A stretch of 5,882 bases of DNA from Pseudomonadota bacterium (GTDB taxonomy: Bacteria; Pseudomonadota; Alphaproteobacteria; Caulobacterales; Caulobacteraceae), in contig JAEZHG010000002.1 in the NCBI GenBank assembly GCA_023436945.1, forward strand, positions 1 through 5,882. The letters run 5' to 3'. Of this stretch, positions 1 through 5,247 are shown piece by piece (positions within the stretch are counted from its first letter, which is position 1; each line of letters begins with the position of its first letter). The position numbers were made by a program, and so were the translations under genes. The notes under the pieces were generated by a model. The model was not told the origin of the DNA and made no database searches. It worked only from the letters and a program-made list of their open reading frames with translations.

Positions 1-2
1 CG

Positions 3-785
3 CGCTCAAACCCGGCCACCTACACCGGCGCGTTCACGCCGATCCGCGAGTGGTTCGCCGGCCTGCCGGAATCGCAGGCGCGCGGCTACAAGGCGGGCCG
101 CTTCTCCTTCAACGTGAAGGGCGGCCGGTGCGAGGCCTGCCAGGGCGACGGCGTCATCAAGATCGAGATGCACTTCCTGCCGGACGTGTACGTGACCTGC
201 GATGTCTGCAAGGGCAAACGCTACAACCGCGAGACGCTGGAAATCCTGTTCAAGGGCAAGAGCATCTCCGACGTTCTGGACATGACCGTCGAGGAAGCCG
301 CCAAGTTCTTCGAGGCCGTACCGTCCATCCGCGACAAGATGCTGACACTGGCCCGTGTGGGTCTGGGCTACGTCAAGGTCGGCCAGCCCGCGACGACCCT
401 GTCCGGCGGTGAGGCACAGCGTGTTAAGCTGTCGAAGGAGCTGTCCAAGCGCGCCACAGGCAAGACGCTCTACATCCTCGACGAGCCAACCACGGGCCTT
501 CATTTCGAGGACACCCGCAAGCTGCTGGAGGTCCTTCAGGAGCTTGTCGACAATGGCAACACCATCGTGGTGATCGAGCATAATCTCGATGTCATCAAGG
601 TCGCCGACTACATCCTCGACTTCGGTCCCGAGGGTGGTGACGGCGGCGGCGAGATTGTCGCCACGGGTACGCCCGAAGAAGTCGCGGCCAACAAGAAGAG
701 CTGGACGGGCCGTTATCTCAAAGAGGTGCTGGACCGCCACGAAGAGCGCCGAAAGGCCCGCGTGGCCGAACTGTCAAAGGCATAA
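3..785 (+). CDS. uvrA: UvrA, excinuclease ABC subunit A, C-terminal part (5' end outside window)
   Basis: UvrA is the DNA-damage-sensing ATPase of nucleotide excision repair; as a dimer it loads UvrB at lesions in the cytoplasm. The reading frame is open from the left edge, so the visible part is the last 260 residues of a protein usually about 940-970 long. In order along the visible part: the tail of the second ATPase domain's insertion ([18 protein letters not shown], 1-18); the C-terminal zinc finger with cysteines at 43, 46, 66 and 69 (CEAC...CDVC); the ABC signature LSGGEAQR (133-140); Walker [12 protein letters not shown] (156-166) with the catalytic Glu161; and the H-loop His193 (VIEHNLDVI). 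All key residues of the second nucleotide-binding domain after its Walker A are intact. The ATG at 114 lies inside the gene and is not a start, because the family sequence continues upstream of it. The stop TAA (783-785) runs into the A-tract of the following terminator. The gene is convergent with the membrane-protein operon. Identification is very secure. Confidence 0.98.
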   Translation, partial: RSNPATYTGAFTPIREWFAGLPESQARGYKAGRFSFNVKGGRCEACQGDGVIKIEMHFLPDVYVTCDVCKGKRYNRETLEILFKGKSISDVLDMTVEEAAKFFEAVPSIRDKMLTLARVGLGYVKVGQPATTLSGGEAQRVKLSKELSKRATGKTLYILDEPTTGLHFEDTRKLLEVLQELVDNGNTIVVIEHNLDVIKVADYILDFGPEGGDGGGEIVATGTPEEVAANKKSWTGRYLKEVLDRHEERRKARVAELSKA

Positions 786-822
786 AAAGGGCCGGATCAC
801 CAAGCGGTGGTCCGGCCTTTTT
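784..822. terminator. Bidirectional intrinsic terminator between uvrA and the membrane-protein operon
   Basis: A 12-bp stem (GGCCGGATCACC at 790-801 with GGTGGTCCGGCC at 806-817, one T-G wobble) closes a 4-nt AAGC loop. It is followed by TTTTT (818-822) on the plus strand. On the minus strand the same stem is followed by CTTTTT, the complement of the A-run at 784-788, which overlaps the uvrA stop codon. It can therefore end both uvrA and the convergent gene whose stop is at 845. Confidence 0.9.
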
Positions 823-844
823 ATTGTTGGTCTCTAATCGAGGT

Positions 845-1699
845 CTAAGCAGCCTTGATCTTGCGATAGGCCGCAGAGAACGGCGAATAGACGATCAGCA
901 TTTGCGCCGAGGTCAGCAGGATCGACAGCACCAGCGAGCCCGTCATACCGATCGCAGAAGCAAACGTAATCGGGTCACCCAAGAGCGGACCAAAGCCACC
1001 GTTCGAGATCACCGAGAACGGTATCGATATGATGTTCACCAGAAGGCTGACACCGATCGAAAGCACGATCGCCAACAGGCCCAAACCCGCCAGAGGCCAG
1101 AAATGGCCCTTGGTCAGCCGGAAGCTCTCGGCAATGCCAATGCGCTTTTCCATCACGGTGATCGGAACAACCAGCGACAGCTTGACCGCCAGATAGAAGG
1201 CCGCAACCAGAGCAACCAACACAACGATCAGGCCGGCAAACATGCCTGCGGCCATACCCGCCGTAGCTGCCATACCAACGATCAAAAGCGAAACCAGCAT
1301 AAGGCCGAACCAGATCAGGCCCATCAGGAACAGAGCAAGGAAGGTTCGCATCTCGTCCTTGCTGAAACGCAGATAGCCAAAGCGGCTATCCTCCGGCTGC
1401 AGAACGGCACGTACGACTGCAGTAGCCGTAAGCGCCATGGTTACGAGCGAGATCGGCCAGCTGACGAGCATAAGCTGGCCGTAGTTCTTGGCGGCGGCGA
1501 TAAACTCTTCCTGGCTGGGCTCCGAACCGTTCTGTACAAGTTGCATCATCGCCAACAGCGACTTGATGGCGTTGTAGCCGAGACCGAAAGTCAGCAGCAT
1601 CGAGACGACGTAAACAAGGCCCAGCCACAACAGCAGAACCGGCTTTTCGCGGGTGATACGGAAGCCGACAAAAGCTTCGTCGGTTACACCGAGACTCAT
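845..1699 (-). CDS. Multi-pass membrane protein of unknown function, downstream member of a paralogous pair
   Basis: 284 residues with about six hydrophobic segments (roughly 19-41, 72-97, 118-142, 148-175, 200-228, 250-275), so an integral inner-membrane protein without a cleavable signal peptide. I do not recognise a named family. The general look (Arg/Lys-Leu-Ser-Leu-x-x-Pro, then a Lys-Gly-x-Phe-Trp-Pro-Leu motif at the start of a helix) resembles the poorly characterised membrane domains found with glycerophosphodiester phosphodiesterases, but no catalytic domain is present. It is clearly a paralogue of the upstream gene (1704-2633): FSKDEMRTF (112-120) matches FSMDEVWTF, VKLSLVVP (172-179) matches VRLSLLIP, KGHFWPLAG (197-205) matches KGRFWPLFG, and YSPFSAAYRKIK (271-282) matches ITPFASAWRQLK. 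The ATG is supported by AAGGAT (1706-1711) 6 nt upstream. That site overlaps the stop codon of the upstream gene, 4 nt away, so translational coupling is likely. The TAG stop is at 845-847. Confidence 0.88.
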   Translation of the reverse strand: MSLGVTDEAFVGFRITREKPVLLLWLGLVYVVSMLLTFGLGYNAIKSLLAMMQLVQNGSEPSQEEFIAAAKNYGQLMLVSWPISLVTMALTATAVVRAVLQPEDSRFGYLRFSKDEMRTFLALFLMGLIWFGLMLVSLLIVGMAATAGMAAGMFAGLIVVLVALVAAFYLAVKLSLVVPITVMEKRIGIAESFRLTKGHFWPLAGLGLLAIVLSIGVSLLVNIISIPFSVISNGGFGPLLGDPITFASAIGMTGSLVLSILLTSAQMLIVYSPFSAAYRKIKAA

Positions 1700-1703
1700 T
1701 GAA

Positions 1704-2633
1704 TTATCCTTGTATTTCGGTCGGTTCGGCTATGACTGTAGCGGTTGCAGTGTCGTTTGGCTTTAGCTGACGCCATGCCGAGGCAAATGGCGTGATGTAG
1801 AGCGAATATGTCGCGCCATAGGTCCACATAAGTGGAACGATCATCATCGCGACTGCAGATAGGGCTAGCGGAATCCAGTTCCACGTCTCCGGCCCACCCG
1901 GCCCTGCCCAACCCAAAGCGAAACCGGCTCCGATAACGATCACGACTAAGATGACGAGTATCACGCCCAAGAGAATGGACAGGCCGATGCTCAACAGAAC
2001 GGCGATGAACCACGTTCCGAACAAAGGCCAGAAACGCCCTTTCGAGGCGTTCCACGCTGGGATGAATGCAAAGGTATTCAGGTCAACGCTCGCCGGTATC
2101 AGCAGCGACAGGCGCACAGACCCCCAGATGATCGGCAGGCATAGAACAATCGCTACAAAAATACCGGTCAACACGCCCACCACAGTCTGACCAGCAGCAT
2201 AAAGCAAACCACCCGACACAAATGCCACAATACCAACGATCATTATAACGATGATCATTCCGATATAGGCCGCCACTACTGCAACGAACGTCCAGACCTC
2301 GTCCATGCTGAAGGCTAGGCCCGCAAACAAAGTCTTACGCTGCTTCCCGAGAACGAAGCGGCTTGCGGCAGCCAAAACAGGAATGGCGACCAGCAGTTGA
2401 AACACCGAACTGGATTGGGCCAGCAGGCTCTGACCAAAAGAGCTGTCCAGTGCATCAGGATCATTCATCCAGACATCCGAATTTTCGGCCATCCATATGA
2501 ACATCGGTATGACCGGCAACAGCGGCAGGAGCAGAACAATCGCCCCCCACGCAATCATCCAACCGGGCTTTTTCTTGATCAGTTGAAACGCATCGGAAAG
2601 CGCGATTCCGATGTCATAGTCTCTGGATTGCAT
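1704..2633 (-). CDS. Multi-pass membrane protein of unknown function, upstream member of a paralogous pair
   Basis: 309 residues with about six hydrophobic stretches (roughly 25-48, 75-95, 112-140, 145-172, 202-238, 252-275). The N-terminus is short and polar (MQSRDYDIGIALSDAFQLIK), and an acidic/polar loop at about 49-72 (NSDVWMNDPDALDSS) may face the periplasm. The C-terminal tail after 290 is polar (KPNDTATATVIAEPTEIQG) and absent from the paralogue. Shared motifs are FSMDEVWTF (108-116), VRLSLLIP (173-180), KGRFWPLFG (198-206) and TPFASAWRQLK (281-291), so this gene and the downstream one arose by duplication. The pattern of an amphipathic N-terminal segment followed by membrane helices and the SLLxPA/KGxFWPL block suggests one fold whose function I cannot name. 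The start is supported by a purine-rich Shine-Dalgarno, GGGAAGG (2641-2647), 7 nt before the ATG. It is divergent from trmFO, and its promoter must lie within or near the 86-nt intergenic region. Confidence 0.88.
   Translation of the reverse strand: MQSRDYDIGIALSDAFQLIKKKPGWMIAWGAIVLLLPLLPVIPMFIWMAENSDVWMNDPDALDSSFGQSLLAQSSSVFQLLVAIPVLAAASRFVLGKQRKTLFAGLAFSMDEVWTFVAVVAAYIGMIIVIMIVGIVAFVSGGLLYAAGQTVVGVLTGIFVAIVLCLPIIWGSVRLSLLIPASVDLNTFAFIPAWNASKGRFWPLFGTWFIAVLLSIGLSILLGVILVILVVIVIGAGFALGWAGPGGPETWNWIPLALSAVAMMIVPLMWTYGATYSLYITPFASAWRQLKPNDTATATVIAEPTEIQG
1706..1711 (-). promoter_or_regulatory. Ribosome binding site of the downstream membrane gene, on the upstream gene's stop codon
   Basis: The minus strand reads AAGGAT, 6 nt before the ATG at 1699. 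It uses the last sense codon (GGA) and the first base of the TAA stop (1704-1706) of the upstream paralogue. Ribosomes finishing the first gene are positioned to start the second, which fits co-production in a fixed ratio. Confidence 0.7.
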
Positions 2634-2640
2634 GGTTCAG

Positions 2641-2653
2641 CCTTCCCTTCCCC
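2641..2653 (-). promoter_or_regulatory. Purine-rich ribosome binding site of the upstream membrane gene
   Basis: The minus strand carries GGGGAAGGGAAGG, ending 7 nt before the ATG at 2633. It holds two overlapping Shine-Dalgarno-like cores. This is the strongest ribosome binding site in the window and settles the start codon choice. Confidence 0.7.
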
Positions 2654-2671
2654 TAATGCGGAGCCTAGCCG

Positions 2672-2710
2672 ATGTTTGTTCAACATGACAGCGGCGCCTT
2701 TCGCGGCTAG
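2672..2710 (+). CDS. Possible 12-codon leader ORF upstream of trmFO
   Basis: ATG at 2672 opens a short frame, MFVQHDSGAFRG, ending with TAG at 2708-2710. It is in the same frame as trmFO and stops 9 nt before the trmFO ATG. GGAG (2660-2663) lies 8 nt before this ATG, a reasonable ribosome binding site and arguably better than the AGAAG before trmFO. The 5' arm of the hairpin at 2691-2719 lies inside the frame, so translating it would open the hairpin. A frame this short can occur by chance and its product has no recognisable function. If the weak promoter near 2628-2657 is the real one, the transcript would begin at about 2664 and lack the GGAG, which argues against it. Confidence 0.3.
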   Translation: MFVQHDSGAFRG

Positions 2711-2719
2711 AAGCGCCGC
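2691..2719 (+). promoter_or_regulatory. Hairpin abutting the trmFO start codon
   Basis: GCGGCGC (2691-2697) is a perfect inverted repeat of GCGCCGC (2713-2719). With C2698 bulged, two more pairs form (TT 2699-2700 with AA 2711-2712), giving a 9-bp GC-rich stem with a 10-nt loop. The 3' arm ends at the base before the ATG and contains most of the weak Shine-Dalgarno AGAAG (2709-2713). If it folds in the mRNA it would hide the ribosome binding site. There is no T-run after it, so it is not an intrinsic terminator. Confidence 0.5.
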
Positions 2720-4141
2720 ATGACCACCCAATCTTCTATTCGCCCTGTCCACGTCATCGGCGGCGGCATGGCCGGTTCCGAAGCCGCTTGGCAGATCGCC
2801 AATGCAGGCGTCCCCGTCATACTGCACGAGATGCGCCGCGACGAGACGACCGCCGACGGTGAAGTCGTTAAGGTACGCACCGACGCCCACCAGACCGCAG
2901 GCTTTGCCGAACTGGTCTGCTCCAACTCGTTCCGCTCGGACGACTGGGAGTACAATGCCGTCGGTTTGCTGCACCAAGAGATGCGCGAACTGAACAGCAT
3001 CATCATGGCCTGTGGCCAGGAGCATCAGGTCCCCGCGGGCGGCGCGCTGGCGGTTGACCGTGACGGCTTCTCGGACGCCGTCACCAAGCGCCTGATGGAA
3101 CACCCGCTGATCACCATCGAGCGTGGTGAAGTGGCTGGTATTCCCCCGGAAGACTGGGACAATGTAATTGTCGCCACCGGCCCGCTGACTTCGGAGGCAC
3201 TGGCTGACGCCGTGCTGAAACTAGGTGGCGAGGAAGGACTGAGCTTCTTTGACGCCATTGCTCCGATTGTTCATGCCGACAGCATCAACTTCGACATCGC
3301 GTGGATGCAATCACGCTATGACAAGGAAGGTCCGAGCGGCGAGACAGCGGCCTACGTCAACTGCCCGATGGACAAGGAACAGTACGACGCCTTCATCGAC
3401 GCCCTGCTGGCCAGCCCGACCGCTGTGTCGAAGGAATGGGAACACGTTCCGTATTTCGACGGCTGTCTGCCCATCGAGGTTATGGCAGAGCGCGGTCGCG
3501 AGACCCTGCGCCACGGCCCGATGAAGCCGGTTGGTCTGACCAATCCGCGCAACCCGACAGTCAAATGCCACGCCATCGTGCAGCTGCGTCAGGACAATGC
3601 TCTGGGCACGCTATACAACATCGTCGGTTTCCAAACCAAGATGAAGTACGGCGCACAGACCGAAGTCCTGCGTATGATTCCGGGTCTGGAGAACGCACAG
3701 TTCGCACGCCTCGGCGGTCTGCATCGCAACACCTACCTCAACTCGCCAAAGCTGCTGGACAAGCAACTGCGCTTCAAGGCCATGCCGCGACTACGCTTTG
3801 CCGGTCAGGTCACGGGCGTTGAGGGATATGTCGAAAGCGCCGCGATGGGTCTGCTGACGGGTCGTCTGGCTGCCGCTCAAGCTCTCGGTCGCGAGATCGC
3901 TGCCCCGCCGCCGGAAACGGCCATTGGTGCACTGGTCGAGCACATCACCGGTGGCCACATGGAAGGTTCGAAGTTCCAGCCGATGAACATCAACTATGGT
4001 CTGCTACCTCCTCTGGAAGCGCCCAAGGTTGATGAAGAAGGAAAGCGCATCCATCCGAAGGAGCGCGGCCGCGCCAAGAAGCGCCTGCAAAGCATCCGCG
4101 CTCTCGAAGCGCTGAAGAGCTGGCGCGACGCCAACTTCTAG
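2720..4141 (+). CDS. trmFO: TrmFO, folate/FAD-dependent tRNA (uracil-54-C5)-methyltransferase
   Basis: TrmFO makes 5-methyluridine at position 54 in the T-loop of tRNAs, taking the one-carbon unit from methylenetetrahydrofolate with FAD as cofactor; it is a cytoplasmic flavoprotein formerly called Gid. The 473-residue product has the N-terminal FAD-binding Rossmann motif [13 protein letters not shown] (12-24) followed by the strand-end acidic residue in LHEMR (35-39). The conserved block [21 protein letters not shown] (67-87) begins with one of the family's two functional cysteines (Cys67). The second lies in [14 protein letters not shown] (212-225, Cys215). Further family blocks are [14 protein letters not shown] (264-277), [24 protein letters not shown] (from 288), [15 protein letters not shown] (329-343), [20 protein letters not shown] (from 360) and NINYGLLPP (423-431). 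Length is close to that of alphaproteobacterial members (about 450-480), and no key residue is missing. The ATG at 2720 sits 13 residues before the Rossmann glycines, as expected; an in-frame TAG at 2708 rules out a longer product. Only a weak AGAAG precedes it, inside a hairpin. It appears monocistronic and is followed by a terminator. Confidence 0.97.
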   Translation: MTTQSSIRPVHVIGGGMAGSEAAWQIANAGVPVILHEMRRDETTADGEVVKVRTDAHQTAGFAELVCSNSFRSDDWEYNAVGLLHQEMRELNSIIMACGQEHQVPAGGALAVDRDGFSDAVTKRLMEHPLITIERGEVAGIPPEDWDNVIVATGPLTSEALADAVLKLGGEEGLSFFDAIAPIVHADSINFDIAWMQSRYDKEGPSGETAAYVNCPMDKEQYDAFIDALLASPTAVSKEWEHVPYFDGCLPIEVMAERGRETLRHGPMKPVGLTNPRNPTVKCHAIVQLRQDNALGTLYNIVGFQTKMKYGAQTEVLRMIPGLENAQFARLGGLHRNTYLNSPKLLDKQLRFKAMPRLRFAGQVTGVEGYVESAAMGLLTGRLAAAQALGREIAAPPPETAIGALVEHITGGHMEGSKFQPMNINYGLLPPLEAPKVDEEGKRIHPKERGRAKKRLQSIRALEALKSWRDANF

Positions 4142-4162
4142 GGCTTGGCATTAGATATGAAG

Positions 4163-4194
4163 AAGGCGGTGCCCGTTGTGGACACCGCCTTTTT
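4163..4194. terminator. Intrinsic terminator after trmFO, probably bidirectional
   Basis: AAGGCGGTG (4163-4171) pairs perfectly with CACCGCCTT (4183-4191) across an 11-nt loop, followed by a T-run ending at 4194 and then CTT. It begins 21 nt after the trmFO stop. On the minus strand the stem is followed by TTCTTC, a weaker U-rich tail, so it may also end the convergent small membrane gene whose stop is at 4196-4198, just before the stem. Confidence 0.87.
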
Positions 4195-4195
4195 C

Positions 4196-4495
4196 TTATC
4201 GGATCGAATTGATCAGCGTCGAGATCGCCCAGATGGCGATTGGAGGGCTGGCGATAATCAGAGCCAGTTTGTAGCGCTGGCGCAGCAGCATCCACCACGC
4301 AATGATCGGACAGATCATCAGGCTGCAATAGGGCACCATGGTCATCAGCGCCGTGCCGATAGGTACGGTTCCAGAACGCGCCCCGCTCCACACCAGAATG
4401 ACCGGCAACAGTCCGGCGACGGTGCCCAGCAGACCAAACAGAGTGGTCACGGCCAGCCACATAGAGGCGGGTTTACGCAGGTGCGCTTCAGACAT
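4196..4495 (-). CDS. Small three-helix membrane protein of unknown function
   Basis: 99 residues with three hydrophobic segments (about 13-37, 47-70, 75-96), a basic N-terminal tip (MSEAHLRKP) and a basic loop between helices two and three (LLRQRYK, 70-76). By the positive-inside rule that loop and the N-terminus point to the cytoplasm, although three helices would then leave the two ends on opposite sides or one segment only partly inserted. I do not recognise a family. Its ATG overlaps the stop of the synthase-like gene by one base (TGATG, 4493-4497). A Shine-Dalgarno GAGGGG lies 9 nt upstream, inside the last codons of that gene. The tight coupling and normal codon use make it a real gene despite its size, probably made together with the synthase-like protein. 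No catalytic motif is visible. Confidence 0.75.
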   Translation of the reverse strand: MSEAHLRKPASMWLAVTTLFGLLGTVAGLLPVILVWSGARSGTVPIGTALMTMVPYCSLMICPIIAWWMLLRQRYKLALIIASPPIAIWAISTLINSIR

Positions 4496-5121
4496 CAGAT
4501 ACGGCCCCTCACCGTGTTCCAGAAGATTTGCACCCGTTTGACGGATTCGGGTGACTGACGCGACAGGCTAGCATGGGCCACTGCCGGAAACGCCTTGGCC
4601 GGAAGAGCCTTGAGCGCCTTGTTGGCCGATTTCCGGGCCAGTTTCGCCTCGTCATCCTGTCCCGTCTGCATAAGGCCAAACACCCTGCCCGCCCCTGCCA
4701 CTGCCTCGTCTTGAGTTGCGCCCGCCAGGATCTGGGCCGCGATCTGCATCGGGCCAGTGAAAAAGGCGTCCAGATCGTGCGGTTGCTTATGAACGCGGCC
4801 GATATGCGCCTCGATCAGTGCATCAAACTTGACGCGCTCCAGACCATGACGCGTGACCAGATCGGTGAGGGCCTCAAGCACCGGATGGCCTTTGCGCGGC
4901 GTGTTGGAGAACACACCGTCCATCTGTTCGGCCCACCACGTAAAGCGCATCTCGGCCAGCAGCGGCTGTGTGACACGCGTGGGGATGGCCACAAGCTCGG
5001 CCTCGAAAGCATAGAGGGTGATGAGATCGGCACGCGCCTTAAGATCATCGACAAAGCGGCTGGACAGCCAGCGGTCGAGATCGGCGGTGCGGACCTGTGC
5101 GTCTAGATCAACAGAAGTCAT
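4495..5121 (-). CDS. Squalene/phytoene synthase family protein, probably non-catalytic (NDUFAF6-like)
   Basis: 208 residues, largely alpha-helical and soluble, shorter than true squalene or phytoene synthases (about 280-350). Family marks are the opening DLDRWLSSRF (14-23), the LITLYAFEAEL block (33-43), LLAEMRFTWWAEQMDGV (54-70) corresponding to the conserved lgeiRlqWWrd segment, HPVLEALTDLV (79-89), and FDALIEAHIGR (99-109). The DxxxD aspartate-rich motifs that bind Mg-diphosphate in the active enzymes are absent: the first region reads YAFEAEL, and the second reads AGRVFGLMQTGQDDEAK (143-159) with no DxxED. I therefore do not expect prenyl-diphosphate condensation. Alphaproteobacteria commonly carry such a gene near secDF or trmFO, and the mitochondrial relative NDUFAF6 helps assemble respiratory complex I; a similar role here is inference. 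Start support is weak: no good Shine-Dalgarno precedes the ATG, but it lies just before the conserved N-terminal block. It follows secF after a terminator and is coupled to the 99-aa membrane gene. Confidence 0.82.
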   Translation of the reverse strand: MTSVDLDAQVRTADLDRWLSSRFVDDLKARADLITLYAFEAELVAIPTRVTQPLLAEMRFTWWAEQMDGVFSNTPRKGHPVLEALTDLVTRHGLERVKFDALIEAHIGRVHKQPHDLDAFFTGPMQIAAQILAGATQDEAVAGAGRVFGLMQTGQDDEAKLARKSANKALKALPAKAFPAVAHASLSRQSPESVKRVQIFWNTVRGRI

Positions 5122-5187
5122 TTCGCCACTGCCATGGGCTACCGCGCCCTTACAAGCAAGCCATAAGCGCCACTTGGGGCTGCGACC
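5122..5187 (-). promoter_or_regulatory. Presumed promoter and leader region of the synthase-like/small membrane operon
   Basis: A terminator closes the secF transcript just upstream, so the synthase-like gene should have its own promoter in these 66 nt. I find no convincing -35/-10 pair; the best is TTGGTC with TTATGG 17 nt further on the minus strand, which is poor. No strong ribosome binding site is visible before the ATG at 5121. Read-through from secF remains possible. Confidence 0.25.
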
Positions 5188-5226
5188 AAAAAGAAACCCG
5201 CCCTTTCAAGCGAAAGAGCGGGTTTC
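5188..5226 (-). terminator. Intrinsic terminator downstream of secF
   Basis: GAAACCCGCCCTTTC (5193-5207) pairs with GAAAGAGCGGGTTTC (5212-5226) with a single C-A mismatch and a 4-nt loop (AAGC on the plus strand, GCTT in the minus-strand RNA). The minus strand continues TTTTT (complement of 5188-5192) directly after the stem. It lies 21 nt past the secF stop and separates secF from the synthase-like gene. The loop sequence is the same as in the terminator after uvrA. Confidence 0.9.
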
Positions 5227-5247
5227 GATTTCAGCGATAGTCAGCCC

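Larger units (their letters stand above)
2634..2719. promoter_or_regulatory. Divergent intergenic region between the membrane operon and trmFO
   Basis: These 86 nt must carry the 5' signals for both directions, or share them with the first codons of the minus-strand gene. On the minus strand I see TTGAAC (complement of 2678-2683) as a possible -35, but no convincing -10 at 16-19 nt. On the plus strand TTGCAT (2628-2633) and CCTAAT (2652-2657) are 18 nt apart, a weak match to -35 and -10 elements. If that pair is used, transcription would start near 2664, inside this gap. There is also a small dyad, ATGTT-N5-AACAT (2672-2686), a possible but unproven operator. Promoter positions are tentative. 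Confidence 0.35.

Noticed and set aside
6..740. Long open frame on the minus strand (244 codons) opposite uvrA
   Set aside because: It is the antisense of a securely identified uvrA. The translation shows no family motif and has the Leu/Ala/Gly/Asp-rich composition expected from the complement of GC-rich coding sequence.
824..1702. Long open frame on the plus strand (292 codons) opposite the downstream membrane gene
   Set aside because: It is extremely rich in Gln, Arg, Asn, His and Asp, which is what the complement of hydrophobic codons gives. It begins next to the terminator, and the opposite strand has a coherent membrane protein with a paralogue and a good ribosome binding site.
2235..2260. 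Near-repeat of ACGATCATT / ACGATGATCATT resembling a direct repeat or iteron
   Set aside because: It lies within the coding sequence and encodes a run of Ile, Val and Met in a membrane helix; codon repetition explains it and there are no further copies.
2660..2700. Possible alphaproteobacterial LexA (SOS) box near trmFO because of a GTTC at 2678
   Set aside because: The second half-site at the required 7-nt spacing reads CAGC instead of GTTC, and the reverse orientation also fails.
2579..3103. Minus-strand open frame (174 codons) spanning the trmFO start and the divergent spacer
   Set aside because: It overlaps both trmFO and the start of the upstream membrane gene and shows no conserved motif; it is a complement shadow of trmFO.
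4573..5106. Open frame on the plus strand (177 codons) opposite the synthase-like gene
   Set aside because: The minus strand encodes recognisable squalene/phytoene-synthase-family blocks. This frame shows none and has no plausible ribosome binding site or partner.
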